Assembly: GCA_947044405.1 (NCBI GenBank)
Contig: CAMRHE010000018.1
Span: 186,001-250,000, forward strand
DNA: 64,000 nucleotides
Source: Leptodactylus fallax
Taxonomy: Eukaryota; Chordata; Amphibia; Anura; Leptodactylidae
Direction of reading: 5' to 3'
Shown here piece by piece: positions 38,107-49,122 of this stretch. Each line of letters opens with the position of its first letter. Position 1 is the first letter of the stretch. Under the pieces are notes generated by a model. The model did no database searches. It had not been told where the DNA came from and saw only the letters and a program-made list of their open reading frames with translations. A program made the translations under genes and the position numbers.

Positions 38107-38627
38107 ATTTCAGACCTTTAGACTTTCAGACCAATATTGAGAGACCGATATTATTGGCTGTATAATAAAAACTTACACAATTCTCCAATATAATTTTTGC
38201 ATCAATTCCTCACAGTTTTCTAGATCTCTGCTTGCTGTCATTCATTCTGCTTACTTCCAGGGTATAAAAATCAGTCCATGATCATGTGATATACAGTCCA
38301 TGGTCATGTGATTTACAGTCCATGGTCATATGATGGGCACACAGGTGCACAGCTCGTTACCAGGCAGATGTCTGATTACTTTGCTGTGACTGTAACGTGC
38401 TGTGCACCTGTCTGTCTATCACATGACCATGGACCATGTATCACATGACCACAAACTGACTTTTATCCACTGGAAGCAAGCAGAATGAATGACAGCAAGC
38501 AGAGATCTAGAAAACCGTGAGGAATTGCTACAGAAAGTACTGTATATTAGAAAATTGTACAACTTTTCATTACACAAACAGTAACATTTATCTCTCAATA
38601 TTGGTCTGAAAGTGGCCAACCCCTTTC
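38107..38627. mobile_element. Palindromic MITE, copy D, nested in Tc1-like relic
   Basis: The outer text is GACTTTCAGACCAATATTGA on the left and TCAATATTGGTCTGAAAGTG with CCAACCCCTTT on the right. The left arm has three TGGTCAT(G/A)TGAT units, the right arm two inverse units, and the centre TAACGTGCTGTGCACCTG. It is the longest and most symmetrical of the four copies. Confidence 0.8.
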
Positions 38628-38639
38628 ATATGGAGTTGG

Positions 38640-39400
38640 TTCCCCTTTTGAAGCAAGCCCAGCTTCCATACTTCTGGGAAAGGCTTTCTATAAGATTTCA
38701 AAGTGTGGAAATTTTTGCCCGTTCATCTACAACAGTATTTGTGAAGTCAGACACTGTTTGACTAGAGGGCATGGCTCACAATCTCCATTCTAGTTCACAC
38801 CAAACAAGTTTGATGGGATTGATGTCAGGGTTCTGTTCCCACAAAGTTAGAAGCATACAACTGTCTAAAATGTCTTGGTATGTTATGATTTCCTTTCCTC
38901 TAAGAAGGGGTCTAGTACAACCCCCCAAATAGCATCCCCACAGTATTATTACTTGCCCAGGAAACTTTACAGCTGGCACAATGCAGTGCTCAATACTTGG
39001 CATTGTGCTTTGTGATATAAGGCTTGCATGTAACTGTTGAGCCATGGAAACTCTACAAAGCTCTCAGGGCAGTTTTTTGTGGTGATGTTGATGCCAGATG
39101 AATCAGCAAAGTGGTGGTTACTTTTGTGCACTATGAGTCTCAGCACTCATCTACCTTACTCTAACTTTACGCGGTTTGTTACTACATGGCTGAGTGGCTG
39201 TGGTTCCTAAGTGCTTTCATTTTTCAATTATACCACTCACAACTGATCCTGGAATATTACATAAGGGAAAAAAGTTCTCGGACTGACTTGTTGCAATGGT
39301 GGCATCCTATTACAGTATCATGCTGGAAAGACATAATGCATGGGTGCTGGATTATTATACACCAGTGGCCATGGGACTGAATTCAGCGATTAAGAGGTAT
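38640..39400 (-). pseudogene. Tc1-like transposase relic
   Basis: On the minus strand the text between about 39045 and 38776 reads ITYQDILDSCMLLTLWEQ and then directly NPDINPIKLVWCELEWRL. This keeps the QDIL...LPTLW and [15 protein letters not shown] signature of Tc1-like enzymes but loses the intervening stretch with the second catalytic Asp. The third acidic residue is replaced (IK for IE). Further start-proximal sequence near 39100-39350 is recognisable only at the DNA level. It is inactive. Confidence 0.75.
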
Positions 39401-39776
39401 CCCCCAATCCTTTTCTCCATATAGTGCATAATAAAAGAAGGAAATGATAGGTGCAGTTTAAGCATTCATGGCTCTGGAGATTTACTGTACTGATATAAAG
39501 TGGAAGCCTTTGAATTCAGCAGCTAGAGACAAGCAGCATTATACATAATTCAAGCAAATCAAGTGCTGCAGGCGCTATTGAAGTTAGACAGTCTGAGTTC
39601 ATTTGTGGAAATAGAAATAATAATGGAGTAGTTCACCTCAAATTCTTCTATAAGGCTCAACTGATTCTAATAAGATATCAATACAACACACAATTTGGAA
39701 GAATTTATTAAGACTGGTGTTTCCAATAATCAATTTCCCCGCTGGTCTAAGAGCCGCTTAACAATTCTGGTGCATT

Positions 39777-40385
39777 ACAGGAGGTCCTGTGAAGAGACAT
39801 CTTTTAGCAGGATGTAGAGGTGATTCTCCTCTTTCTAAATAGGATAGACTTATGCAACTATGATGTTCCATTTACATGAAAATCATGATTTTCCTGACGT
39901 GACAATGAGGGAAAAGTGCTTTGGAGCATGTTTTAGTTTGCCTGGACTTTGGTCTCCACTTTCCTTTGTTTCTTCCAGCTCTACCCTTCAGTACTTGACT
40001 GACAGCCTCTGCCCAGCTTCCGGTGTTAGCAGCGCTCCTGCTTGCGCTATACTAGTTTGACATCATCGGTCATGCACAGTACAGACAGTACAATACAGTG
40101 CAGCGAAGAATGCTTCTGAAGCTGGAGGTTATAGGAATGGGAAGTTGAAGCAGAGATCAATGTCTGGGAGACCTAGAGCAGGGATTGAAGCTTGGGGAAG
40201 CTAAAACATCCCCCCCCCCCCAAAGCACAGTTCTTTCATTGGCATATTGTGAAACATGTAATTTACATGTAAATGGAACATCAGAACTGGATAAGACCGG
40301 CATATTTGGAAACCGGAGCATCACCTCAACAAGGTACTGGATTTAGCTGTATACAAATTTTCCTGCTGACAGATGTCCTTTGAAT
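39777..40385. mobile_element. Inverted-repeat MITE
   Basis: GATGTTCCATTTACATG near 39863 is mirrored by CATGTAAATGGAACATC near 40266. Other inverse words are GGTGATTCTCC / GGAGCATCACC and AAAGTGCTTTGGAG / CAAAGCAC. The right tip reads CTGACAGATGTCCTTTGA. The centre has a run of 11 C at 40211-40221. It is non-coding. Confidence 0.6.
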
Positions 40386-41124
40386 CTAAGCCAACCGGGG
40401 CGGACATAGATTTCATCTATTACTCACACCAGTTTTCTGGCACAAGCTAAAGTAAATCTGTTGTGCCGAGGGTTCCCTGGCCTGGCTCCCCGTGATCCTT
40501 GCCCCTCTCACTTTTCTCAAAAGTAGTGAGTAGGTTGGAAAATGGACAAAGTAAAAGCTGGTATGAGCAGTTTAGTAAATTCCCCCAATGTATTTATTAG
40601 TTTGCTGCTGATGTTTGACTACAGAGAAAGCAGTGTTTGCTATTACAAGTTAACTATATTATTGAGCTAACATGCCTAGGGCGGTCTCGAAAAAGACATA
40701 AAAGCTACATCTTTATGTGTATTCCATTATTTAGTGTCTGAGGAATGGCTGCACAACTATGTTGAAGCAATTAACATCCAGAGTTGTAGCTGAGGGCCTG
40801 AACCCTGCTGACTACCCTTTATTCTAAAAAAGTATAGAGACCCTGTAGGAAGATGTTCAGGTTACAAAGGCTGGCCATACCCTTTAGATAGCTCTCGGCC
40901 AAATGTTTGTTTGGCTGACAGCTGTCTCTCTCGAAACCCCATACACATGCATGGTCGAATGTGTTCTCAATAGTCATAAGACAAAAAGTTGTTGCCAGAC
41001 TCTTCTGGCAGTGGATTATTTCCATAATTTCCAACAAAAGGATTGGGGATATTGAAATCTAAGCACTTGATCTTTCTCTCCCCAATATTTGCTGTTGTAG
41101 GGACAGGGAGGCCCCCATACACAT

Positions 41125-41346
41125 TACGCTAGGTTCACACTAGCGTTTGGCTCTCCATCGTTCAGGTCCGCTTGGAGACCCGAAAGAGAGAGTATGTCCG
41201 CTAAAAAAGCGGTTACTCGCAGACACCTGCGGACCCCATAGACCATAGATTCCATGCAGGACTGACTAGTCTCTCTGATGATTTTAGGTGAAATCAGCGG
41301 CGGAGTCTCCTATGGAGCCTCCAACACAGATGTGAACCTAGCCTTA
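41125..41346. mobile_element. MITE of the CTAGGTTCACA family
   Basis: It starts ACGCTAGGTTCACACTAGCG and ends CAGATGTGAACCTAGCCTTA. The inner words GTCCGCTTGGAGACCCGAAA and GGCGGAGTCTCCTATGGAG match the copy at 20077-20313. Confidence 0.7.
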
Positions 41347-42723
41347 GATATTCAACCAATTCTGATGGAACTGGTTGGTTCTGCCAAGATTGTTTATGGC
41401 TAGGTTTAGGATGAGAGCAAGGTTATAGCAATGTTTGCTAAAGCAAACAGAAGAAGTTTATTGGAGGCTGGTTTTTTTGCATTTTTGGACATGTTTTTCT
41501 ATTACATGTATGTTGCTTATAAAAGCATTGTTCCTTCCAATTTATTTTTCTTACTATGGGAAAAAAGATCAATAAATGTGAAGTAAAAATGACTAATACC
41601 ATATATATAAGATCGTATACAATGTGTTCACAACAGTTGATTGAAGTTGTAGTGCATTTCCCAAACGTCAGAGACACTGGGTATTGAGGCACATTCTGAA
41701 CCCTGTAATAGGCAACAAGAAAGGTTGACCTGTCCCTCTCTGTAGACCAGATCTTCTCTACTGGGTCCCTTCCAGCCAGATCAAGATGAAACCTGGGCCT
41801 CAAAATTAGTTGAAGTCTATACCAAAATTAGAAATTTATCTCAGTCACTTCATCTTTCTTTTGTTTCACGAACAAGGTATAACATTACAAAAACACAAAA
41901 ATATAATGTTGCTAAACCAGAAACTAATAAGTATAAAAACCATATGTAAAATCTAAATAGTAGAAAAATATAATGCACAAATTCTGCTCTTTATACTTAC
42001 TCCTGAACAAAAGAAATGGTGGCTGGGGTAGTGAGATGCTAACCAATCATATATAGAGCGATAAATCCTGAATTACCTTAAGGAAACCTTCATGTTCATT
42101 TTAGGTCTCTATGCTCCTATAAGGAGCGATTTCACACTGAGAAATGTCTAGTACATCAAAATTAATTAGAATGGTAATGTTCAAATGAAATCTGAACCCA
42201 CAGACAACAGTTGGCCAACTCTCTTCTTTAGTGTTTTTTGTGCCAACACCACATACATAAATGCAATAATTACAATTTACATAGTTTTCTCTTCCATTGT
42301 CCTCAGAAGTAACTACTAATTACGCACATGTTCTAGATTAAGAAGTGCTCTTGTCTGGAGAAAGAATGAGCGCATGATTAATTTGATGATTACTTAAGCC
42401 TTGGAGGAAAAATAAAGTATTTACAATTTATCAGAAAAAGCCTGTCAGGCGGCTGCAGAGAGTAACGTGCAGAAGCAGAATTATTTGACACATAGAACAT
42501 CTTTATAGCCGACAGACAAATGGCTGCAACACAGTCATATTTTAAACCCCTCAGACTTCAAAGCATGGAGCAATAAGTGCACGCTGACTTCATTCATGAG
42601 ATTTTTTTGTTCCATATCAGATTATTCATTTCTTACTATTTTAACCAGATATGAGCTAAATATTAGCTCTGACAATATTAGAAGACAGTTAAACTGGACC
42701 GTCAGCCAAGTCAACTTATTTTT
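41347..42723. other. Intron, no feature recognised
   Basis: AT-rich non-coding sequence. A 121-codon minus-strand open frame at 41438-41803 has no recognisable motif and biased composition, so I do not call it a gene. Confidence 0.5.
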
Positions 42724-42896
42724 AATGGGTTTTTAAAGCAATGTGTGGGAGTGCGCTTACACCCTCTGCGCCGCGAATGCAGTTTTTTTCATCGGAAACA
42801 AAGTCGGACATGCAGGACTTTGTTTCCGACAAAAAAACTGGATTTGCGGTGCAGAGGGTGTAAGCGCATAACCGCGCATTGCTTTAAAAACCCATT
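42724..42896. repeat. Long near-perfect hairpin
   Basis: AATGGGTTTTTAAAGCAATG opens the left arm and CATTGCTTTAAAAACCCATT closes the right arm. GCGCTTACACCCTCTGCGCC faces GGTGCAGAGGGTGTAAGCGC. The apex is AAAGTCGGACATGCAGGACTTT-like. It probably is the core of a foldback MITE ending near 43020 (GTGTGAACCCACCCTA). Confidence 0.85.
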
Positions 42897-43727
42897 CAAA
42901 TGATGGGTTTTTAAGCAATGCGTCGCAAACCTTTCCCTATCCAGTCCCTATACAGTTTTCCGAGATTTTAAGTCAGATTCGCGGCGGACGATCTCCGGCG
43001 CAAGTGTGAACCCACCCTATGTAGTAAAATAATTTTATATCTAGTGACACTGTGCTGCCAAAAAGAGCCTCTTATGTATCATAATACTCAACCATTGCAA
43101 TTTTAAACACTTTTTCTTGAGTAAAACGTGATGTAACAGTATGTAGCCACAGTGTCAGCATTGTAGTTTGTTTACTCCTATACTTTTTTTTTTTTTTTTT
43201 ATTGTAAAAAAAAGTTGCTTGGTAAGACTCAGTTCACACTTAAAAAAACAAAAACAAAAAAACAACAAGATAGACAAACAAATATGAACACTGCCTAAGA
43301 CAATACAAATTATATTAATAATGGCTTTAAGTCTTCATATACTGCTTTTCAGTTGGTGCCACAGTAAGGACTTCTTCAAATCACGAGAATAACTTCAGTC
43401 TTAAAACCCATGAATGTCTATGGGTCTATTCAAGTGTCCATAAAAAAGACTGACATGCTCGATCTTTGTCCTTTTTGATGGACATATAAATAGACCCAGA
43501 GACATTTATGAGTTTTAAAATGACCATTATTCACTGTCTGTGAATAAGCCCTTTAAACTGACTTAAACAGACCGACACAGTTGTGCGCATAAGGCTTATG
43601 TCAGATTGCAGCTAATGTGATAAAATATAGAAATAAGTAACAGATGATGGTCTATTTTTTTTTCTTTTATACAGTGTTTTGTAATAATAAATCACAAAAA
43701 TAAGCCTATGAATTTTGTCAAAATATA

Positions 43728-45360
43728 CAGTGCGCTTGCGAAAGTATTCGGCCCCCTTGAACTTTTCAACCTTTTGCCACATTTCAGGCTTCAAACATAA
43801 AGATATAAAATTTAAATTTTTTGGTGAAGAATCAACAACAAGTGGGACACAATTGTGAAGTGGAACGAAATTTATTGGTTATTTTAAACTTTTGTAAAAA
43901 ATAAAAAACTGAAAAATGGGGTGTGCAATATTATTCGGCCCCCTTAATTTAATACTTTGTAGCGCCACCTTTTGCTGCAATTACAGCTGCAAGTCGCTTG
44001 GGGTATGTCTCTATCAGTTTTGCACGTCGAGAGACTGAAATTCTTGCCCATTCTTCCTTGGAAAACAGCTCGAGCTCAGTGAGGTTGGATGGAGAGCGTT
44101 TGTGAACAGCAGTTTTCAGCTCTTTCCACAGATTCTCGATTGGATTCAGGTCTGGACTTTGACTTGGCCATTCTAACACCTGGATACGTTTATTTGTGAA
44201 CCATTCCATTGTAGATTTTGCTTTATGTTTGGGATCATTGTCTTGTTGGAAGATAAATCTCCGTCCCAGTCTCAGGTCTTTTGCAGACTACAACAGGTTT
44301 TCTTCCAGAATGGTCCTGTATTTGGCTCCATCCATCTTCCCATCAATTTTAACCATCTTCCCTATCCCTGCTGAAGAAAAGCCGGCCCAAACCATGATGC
44401 TGCCACCACCATGTTTGACAGTGGGGATGGTGTGTTCAGGGTGATGAGCTGTGTTGCTTTTACGCCAAACATATCGTTTTGCATTGTGGCCAAAAAGTTC
44501 GATTTTGGTTTCATCTGACCAGAGCACCTTCTTCCACATGTTTGGTGTGTCTCCCAGGTGGCATGGGGCAAACTTTAAATGAGACTTTTTATGGATATCT
44601 TTGAGAAATGGCTTTCTTCTTGCCACTCTTAAATAAAGGCCAGATTTGTGCAGTGTACGACTGATTGTTGTCCTATGGACAGACTCTCCCACCTCAGCTG
44701 TAGATCTCTGGAGTTCATCCAGAGTGATCATGGGCCTCTTGGCTGCATCTCTGATCAGTCTTCTCCTTGTTTGAGATGAAAGTTTAGAGGGACGGCCGGG
44801 TCTTGGTAGATTTGCAGTGGTCTGATACTCCTTCCATTTCAATATGATCGCTTGCACAGTGCTCCTTGGGATGTTTAAAGTTTGGGAAATCTTTTTGTAT
44901 CCAAATCCGGCTTTAAACTTCTCCACAACAGTATCACAGACCTGCCTGGTGTGTTCCTTGGTCTTCATGATGCTCTCTGTGCTTTAAACAGAACCCTGAG
45001 ACTATCACAGAGCAGGTGCATTTATACGGAGACTTGATTACACACAGGTGGATTATATTTATCATCATCAGTCATTTAGGAGAACATTGGATCATTCAGA
45101 GATCCTCACTGAACTTCTGGAGTGAGTTTGCTGCACTGAAAGTAAAGGGGCCGAATAATATTGCACACCCCACTTTTCAGTTTTTTATTTTTTACAAAAG
45201 TTTAAAATAACCTATAAATTTCGTTCCACTTCACAATTGTGTCCCACTTGTTGTTGATTCTTCACCAAAAAATTAAAATTTTATATCTTTATGTTTGAAC
45301 CCTGAAATGTGGCAAAAGGTTGAAAAGTTCAAGGGGGCCGAATACTTTCACAAGGCACTG
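43728..45360 (-). mobile_element. Full-length Tc1-like transposon, copy 2 of first family
   Basis: The 1633-bp element is flanked by TA. The tips are CAGTGCGCTTGCGAAAGTAT and ATACTTTCACAAGGCACTG. Inverted repeats lie at about 43728-43944 and 45148-45360. It is inverted relative to the copy at 18040-19667, and the two align throughout. The transposase is open except for one stop. Confidence 0.95.
43949..44968 (-). pseudogene. Tc1-like DD34E transposase with one nonsense codon
   Basis: The frame starts MKTKEHTRQVCDTVVEKFK and runs 340 codons including the final stop. A single in-frame TAG at 44288-44290 replaces the Glu codon found at the same place in the copy at 18040-19667 (LLESAKD). Catalytic WSDETKIE lies before it, and [10 protein letters not shown] and [11 protein letters not shown] after it, with the canonical 34-residue spacing. 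No frameshift is present. A functional enzyme would require readthrough, so the copy is probably inactive but very young. Confidence 0.93.
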
Positions 45361-45914
45361 TAGCTTTAATAAAATTCTGTAGCAAGACTGTCTCTATTTT
45401 AAAGGAGAGACATATGGCTGCCATGTTAACTTACCCTATGGCAGCCATTCTACCGTACCATCATTCTACACTTAAAGGGATATTTATATTTTATACATAG
45501 GATATACTATAAATATCTAACATACAGTCATATGAAAAAGTTTGGGCACCCCTATTAATCTTAATCATTTTTAGTTCTAAATATTTGGGTGTTTGCAACA
45601 GCCATTTCAATTCGATATATCTAATAACTGATGGACACAGTAATATTTCAGGATTGAAATGAGGTTTATTGTACTAACAGAAAATGTGCAATATGCATTA
45701 AACCAAAATTTGACCGGTGCAAAAATTTGGGTACCCTTATCATTTTATTGTTTTTTTAATACTCCTAACTACTTTTTACTGACTTACTGAAGCACAAAAT
45801 TGGTTTTGTAACCTCACTGAGCTTTGAACTTCATAGCCAGGTGTATCCAATCATGAGAAAAGGTATTTAAGGTGGCCAATTGCAAGTTGTTCTCCTATTT
45901 GAATCTCCTCTGGA

Positions 45915-46555
45915 GGGGGGGATCATGGGCTCCTTAAAAAAAATTTTAAATGGTTTAAAAAAAAAGGTTGTTTTAAATTGTTGTGGGGGGGGAGGGAAAA
46001 AAAAGGTGGGTGTGGAATTTTTTTTTTTTTTTTTTTTGGTGGGGGGTAAGGAGAAGGAGGGGGAGGGGGGGGGGGGTGGTTGTTGTGGGGGGGGGGGGGG
46101 GGGGGAAAAAAAAAAAAAAGGGAGGGAGGGAAGAGGAGGGGGGGGGAGAGAATGGGGGACCACCCACCACCTACCAGCTGCGGTGTTTTTTTGTTTTGTT
46201 GTTGTTTTTTTTGTGTTGGTGCGGCGTATTACATTATATGAGGGGGGGAGGGGGGGGGGGGGGTGGGGGGGGGGTTGGGGTTGTGGGTTTTTAAGGTAGT
46301 TCCTGGTGGGTTTGGGTGGGGGTGGTTAGGGAGGGGTTGGTTGGTTTGGGTTGGTTTTGGGTGGTGGTGGGGTGGGGAGGTGAGAGAGAGGTGGAGTGGT
46401 GTGGTTATATGTGTGGGGTGTGTGTTGGGTGTAATATAAAAAAAAATTTTAATAATATTTTTTTTTTTGTATTTTGTTTGGTGTTTGTGGTGTGTTGGTG
46501 GTGTGTGGGGGGTTTGGGGGCGGGGGGGGGGGGGGGGTTTGGGGGTGGGGGGGGG
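45915..46555. other. Homopolymeric, C-poor tract; probable consensus artefact
   Basis: The sequence slides from readable transposon text (TTCTCCTATTTGAATCTCCT) into long G, T and A runs with almost no C on the given strand, except a short stretch near 46156-46180. Word order still echoes the start of a Tc1 transposase gene (ATCATGGGCTCCTTAAAAAA). Apparent reading frames here are Gly-rich, Phe-rich or Pro-rich and are not genes. It could alternatively be a real low-complexity expansion, but that would not explain the preserved length. Confidence 0.75.
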
Positions 46556-47744
46556 GGGGGGGGGGCGTGGCTAGCGCGCGACATGGACGGTCGCATGTGA
46601 GCGGAGCTCCGGCTAGAGCCGCTCATCCATCCTGAAATCCATCCTTGCTTACCGGTGCCCGGGTTCGCTGTCCGCTGGAACGCACTTCTGAGGCCCTCCT
46701 CCTGGTTCCAGAGCTCCCGTTCTGCCGGTGTCCTTCTCCGTTGGGTAGTAGTCGGTGATCGCTACACGTGGCCGGCGGCCATACACTCCCACCGCCGCTG
46801 CCGGAGCCGCTCTGTCCCGCGCTGCTGTGGCCTGGAGCTGGGGTGGAGCTGCCGTTCTGGGGCTGCGCTCGTGGGCCGGCCTGGGCTGTGCAGGCACCGC
46901 TGGGGCCGCTGGTCCTGCTGGCACCCGGACGGCGGTCTCCCCTCTCTCCACGTGGCGGGCGGCCATTTTAACCCTGACCGGTTTGGCCATCTGCTGATGA
47001 GGGGGCGCTGAGTCTGGCGTTCCTGGCGAGCTGAGCCTATCTCTGACGGTTCCTTCTATCCCTGCCTGGAAGTTTGGGAGCCGGCATTCCTCTCTCCTGC
47101 TTGCTGCTGGGCACGATAGGACCATCCCCTGGCTCCTCTGGGCAGTAGTGCAAGGCAATATCTGTGGCAGCCATCAACTGTCTCTGACCCATTGAAGGTG
47201 TGTGCCTCTGTACGATTTATCGTCCTGCTGACTGCTTCTCTGGAAGGCTTTACTTATAATCCAATGACGGTTGCTGTATGTGCTACTGGACTGTTGAGTT
47301 ACCATCTGTCCTCCTCTAGTTCCTCCTGGCAATCTATCTACTCCATCACTTCGCTACTGGCCTTCTTGGAGGCCTTACTTATAATCCAGTGACTGTTGCT
47401 ATCGGCACTATTGGATCGCTGAGTTGTCATCCGTTCCCTCTTAGTTCCTCCTGGCAATCTATTTATTTCATTACTCTGCTGACGGCTCTCTCTTGGAGAC
47501 ATCGCTCATAATCCAGAGTCTGTTGCCATCGATACTATTGGACTGTTGAGTTACTGTCTGTCCTCGGCTGGCTTATTGGCCCTTGTGGCCTGACATAGAG
47601 GCTCCTACTGTGCAACTGCTATTAGCCAGAGACCTTGTCTATAATCCTCTGGGGCCGGCCCGGTCTTGCTACCATCACACCTCCTCCTCTGCCAACATAT
47701 CCACCCGTACGGAACGCAGGAAGAGCGGCCGCCGACTCTCTAAA
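46556..47744 (+). promoter_or_regulatory. L1 5' UTR with probable internal promoter
   Basis: A GC- and CpG-rich leader covers the first 0.6 kb (for example GCCGGCGGCCATACACTCCC, GGACGGCGGTCTCCCC). It is followed by tandem monomers between about 47215 and 47660. L1 elements normally carry an internal Pol II promoter here. No TATA box is needed or seen. Confidence 0.6.
47215..47660 (+). repeat. Tandem monomers in L1 5' UTR
   Basis: The word CT(T/C)ATAATCCA recurs at 47253, 47378, 47505 and, as TCTATAATCC, near 47638. The period is therefore about 125-134 bp with three to four units. Each unit also carries GACTGTTGAGTTAC-like and CTCCTGGCAATCTAT words. Confidence 0.8.
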
Positions 47745-48617
47745 ATGAGTCGCCCGCAATCAACCTCTGTCTCTGATCGCCTGAGGGGGTTCTCCAGGGC
47801 AGCATCCTCTTCTACATCACCATCGCTTGAGGCAGCCTCTCCTGCCCTTCCAGAGGAGGACCCCGAGCCCACTTTAAAGCAAGTTACTGGACAGCTACTG
47901 GAGGCGATCCATGCCGGCACTTCCTCGCTGACCGGGAAAATTGAGGAGGTAAAAATCGACCTGGGCCTGCTCCGTCAGGACTTTCAGACCTTGCGAGGCA
48001 GGGTGTGTGAGGTGGAGGATCGGGTCTCTCAGGTAGAGGACACTGTTAACCCACTTCCTGCCAAACTCCAGGAGCTGGAGAGAGCTGCAAGTTTGTGGAC
48101 CCAGCGTGCGGATGACTTGGAGAATAGATTGCGACGAAACAACCTCCGTATCCTGGGCCTGCCGGAGCGGGCGGAGGGTGAAGATCCTCGGGCCTTTGTG
48201 GAGGGGTGGCTGAAAAATGTCCTGCCGGAGGCTCACTTCTCACCAATATTTGCAGTGGAACGGGCCCATAGGGTTCCGGCTAAACCGCCGCCTCAGGGCG
48301 CACCTCCTCGACCCTTGTTGGCCCGTCTGATTAACAGCACGGATCGGGATACGGCGTTGCGGGCTGCGCGCCAGGCCGGCGAGCTTAAGTACAACGGAGC
48401 AGCAGTGGCCATGTTTCCAGATTTCTCGGCGGCTCTCCAGAAGACCCGAGCATCCTTCGTGGCCGTTAAGAGGCGGTTGAGAGAAAAGGCTATACAATAC
48501 TCCATGATTTACCCAGCACGTCTTCGGGTCGTCCATGACGGCAGGTCCCTTTTCTTTACTTCACCGAGGGATGTGGAGGACTGGCTATCTCTTCTTCCTC
48601 GATCTCCGAGACGATGA
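47745..48617 (+). CDS. L1 ORF1 protein (RNA-binding chaperone)
   Basis: The start is taken at ATG 47745 (MSRPQSTSVSDRLRGF), giving 290 residues. An in-frame ATG at 47583 would add 54 residues that lie in the monomer region and look non-coding. Residues about 45-130 form heptad-like coiled coil (KIEEVKIDLGLLRQDFQTLR). An RRM follows with RRNNLRILGLPERAEGE at 131-147, and a carboxyl domain includes AIQYSMIYPARLRVVHDG. This is the Transposase_22/L1 ORF1p architecture: a trimeric protein that coats L1 RNA in cytoplasmic particles. The frame is intact, and length is in the usual range. Confidence 0.9.
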   Translation: MSRPQSTSVSDRLRGFSRAASSSTSPSLEAASPALPEEDPEPTLKQVTGQLLEAIHAGTSSLTGKIEEVKIDLGLLRQDFQTLRGRVCEVEDRVSQVEDTVNPLPAKLQELERAASLWTQRADDLENRLRRNNLRILGLPERAEGEDPRAFVEGWLKNVLPEAHFSPIFAVERAHRVPAKPPPQGAPPRPLLARLINSTDRDTALRAARQAGELKYNGAAVAMFPDFSAALQKTRASFVAVKRRLREKAIQYSMIYPARLRVVHDGRSLFFTSPRDVEDWLSLLPRSPRR

Positions 48618-49122
48618 TCCTGACGGCGTGTGGTGAGAGGTCCGATCGGACCATACATAAGGACTTATGTATTACGGGATGCTCTTGTTTATTGCATAAG
48701 TAGTTTTATGAAAAGTGCGGTTCTGTTATTATAGTATCCTGTAGTCTTATAGTTACCTGGGCTGGCGACCCCCGGGGCGCCGGTGTATCTCATTTACTCA
48801 TGTGAACCTGGCTCTGTTGAATAGTATATCTCCTAGCCTAGTGATTATCCATACCTTTAAGACAGTGCCCCGTATACCAACCACTTTGGGTGCACTTCTT
48901 CCCCCGTTAATTGTAGCCACGGTTAATTTAACAAATATTGTTTGTTTATGCCAGTAGTATGTCTCACACCCTTTAGGGGTGTAATGGTTCATTTCGTTTG
49001 TATATTGTTCTTAGGTTGCTGCACACCACTTTGTGTCTCACTCAGCCACGCACTACACACTCATAGGCGGGTCACTTTTGGGGTCCTGAATTGCCATGAT
49101 TACATTACACTCTTAGACGACC
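48618..49122 (+). other. Spacer between L1 ORF1 and ORF2
   Basis: This 505-bp stretch has no conserved reading frame. It is much longer than the inter-ORF gap of mammalian L1 elements and may hold a translation or promoter signal for ORF2, which cannot be told from sequence alone. Confidence 0.6.

Larger units (their letters stand above)
38040..39426 (-). mobile_element. Degenerate Tc1-like element, third family, split by a MITE
   Basis: The left end (TCTATAGATAAAAATACTGG, then CACCTACAGGAGCTCTTATG) and the right end (CCAATCCTTTTCTCCATATA) are diverged inverted tips. The left part stops at ATAGGCAT near 38106 and resumes as CATATGGAGTTGGTTCCCC at 38628, so the palindromic MITE between them is an insertion. 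The transposase runs on the minus strand and is broken. Confidence 0.75.

Noticed and set aside
41438..41803. A 121-codon minus-strand open frame
   Set aside because: No recognised motif, biased composition and no splice-site support.
45867..46626. Several long open frames on both strands rich in Gly, Phe or Pro
   Set aside because: They come from homopolymer text, change frame freely and contain no domain. They fall in the suspected artefact next to the L1.
46649..47158. A 169-codon minus-strand open frame over the L1 leader
   Set aside because: It is antisense to the GC-rich 5' UTR, where stops are rare by composition. It shows no motif.
47583..47744. Extended amino end for L1 ORF1 starting at 47583
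   Set aside because: The extra 54 codons lie in the monomer-derived leader and have no coiled-coil or charged pattern; ATG at 47745 is preferred.
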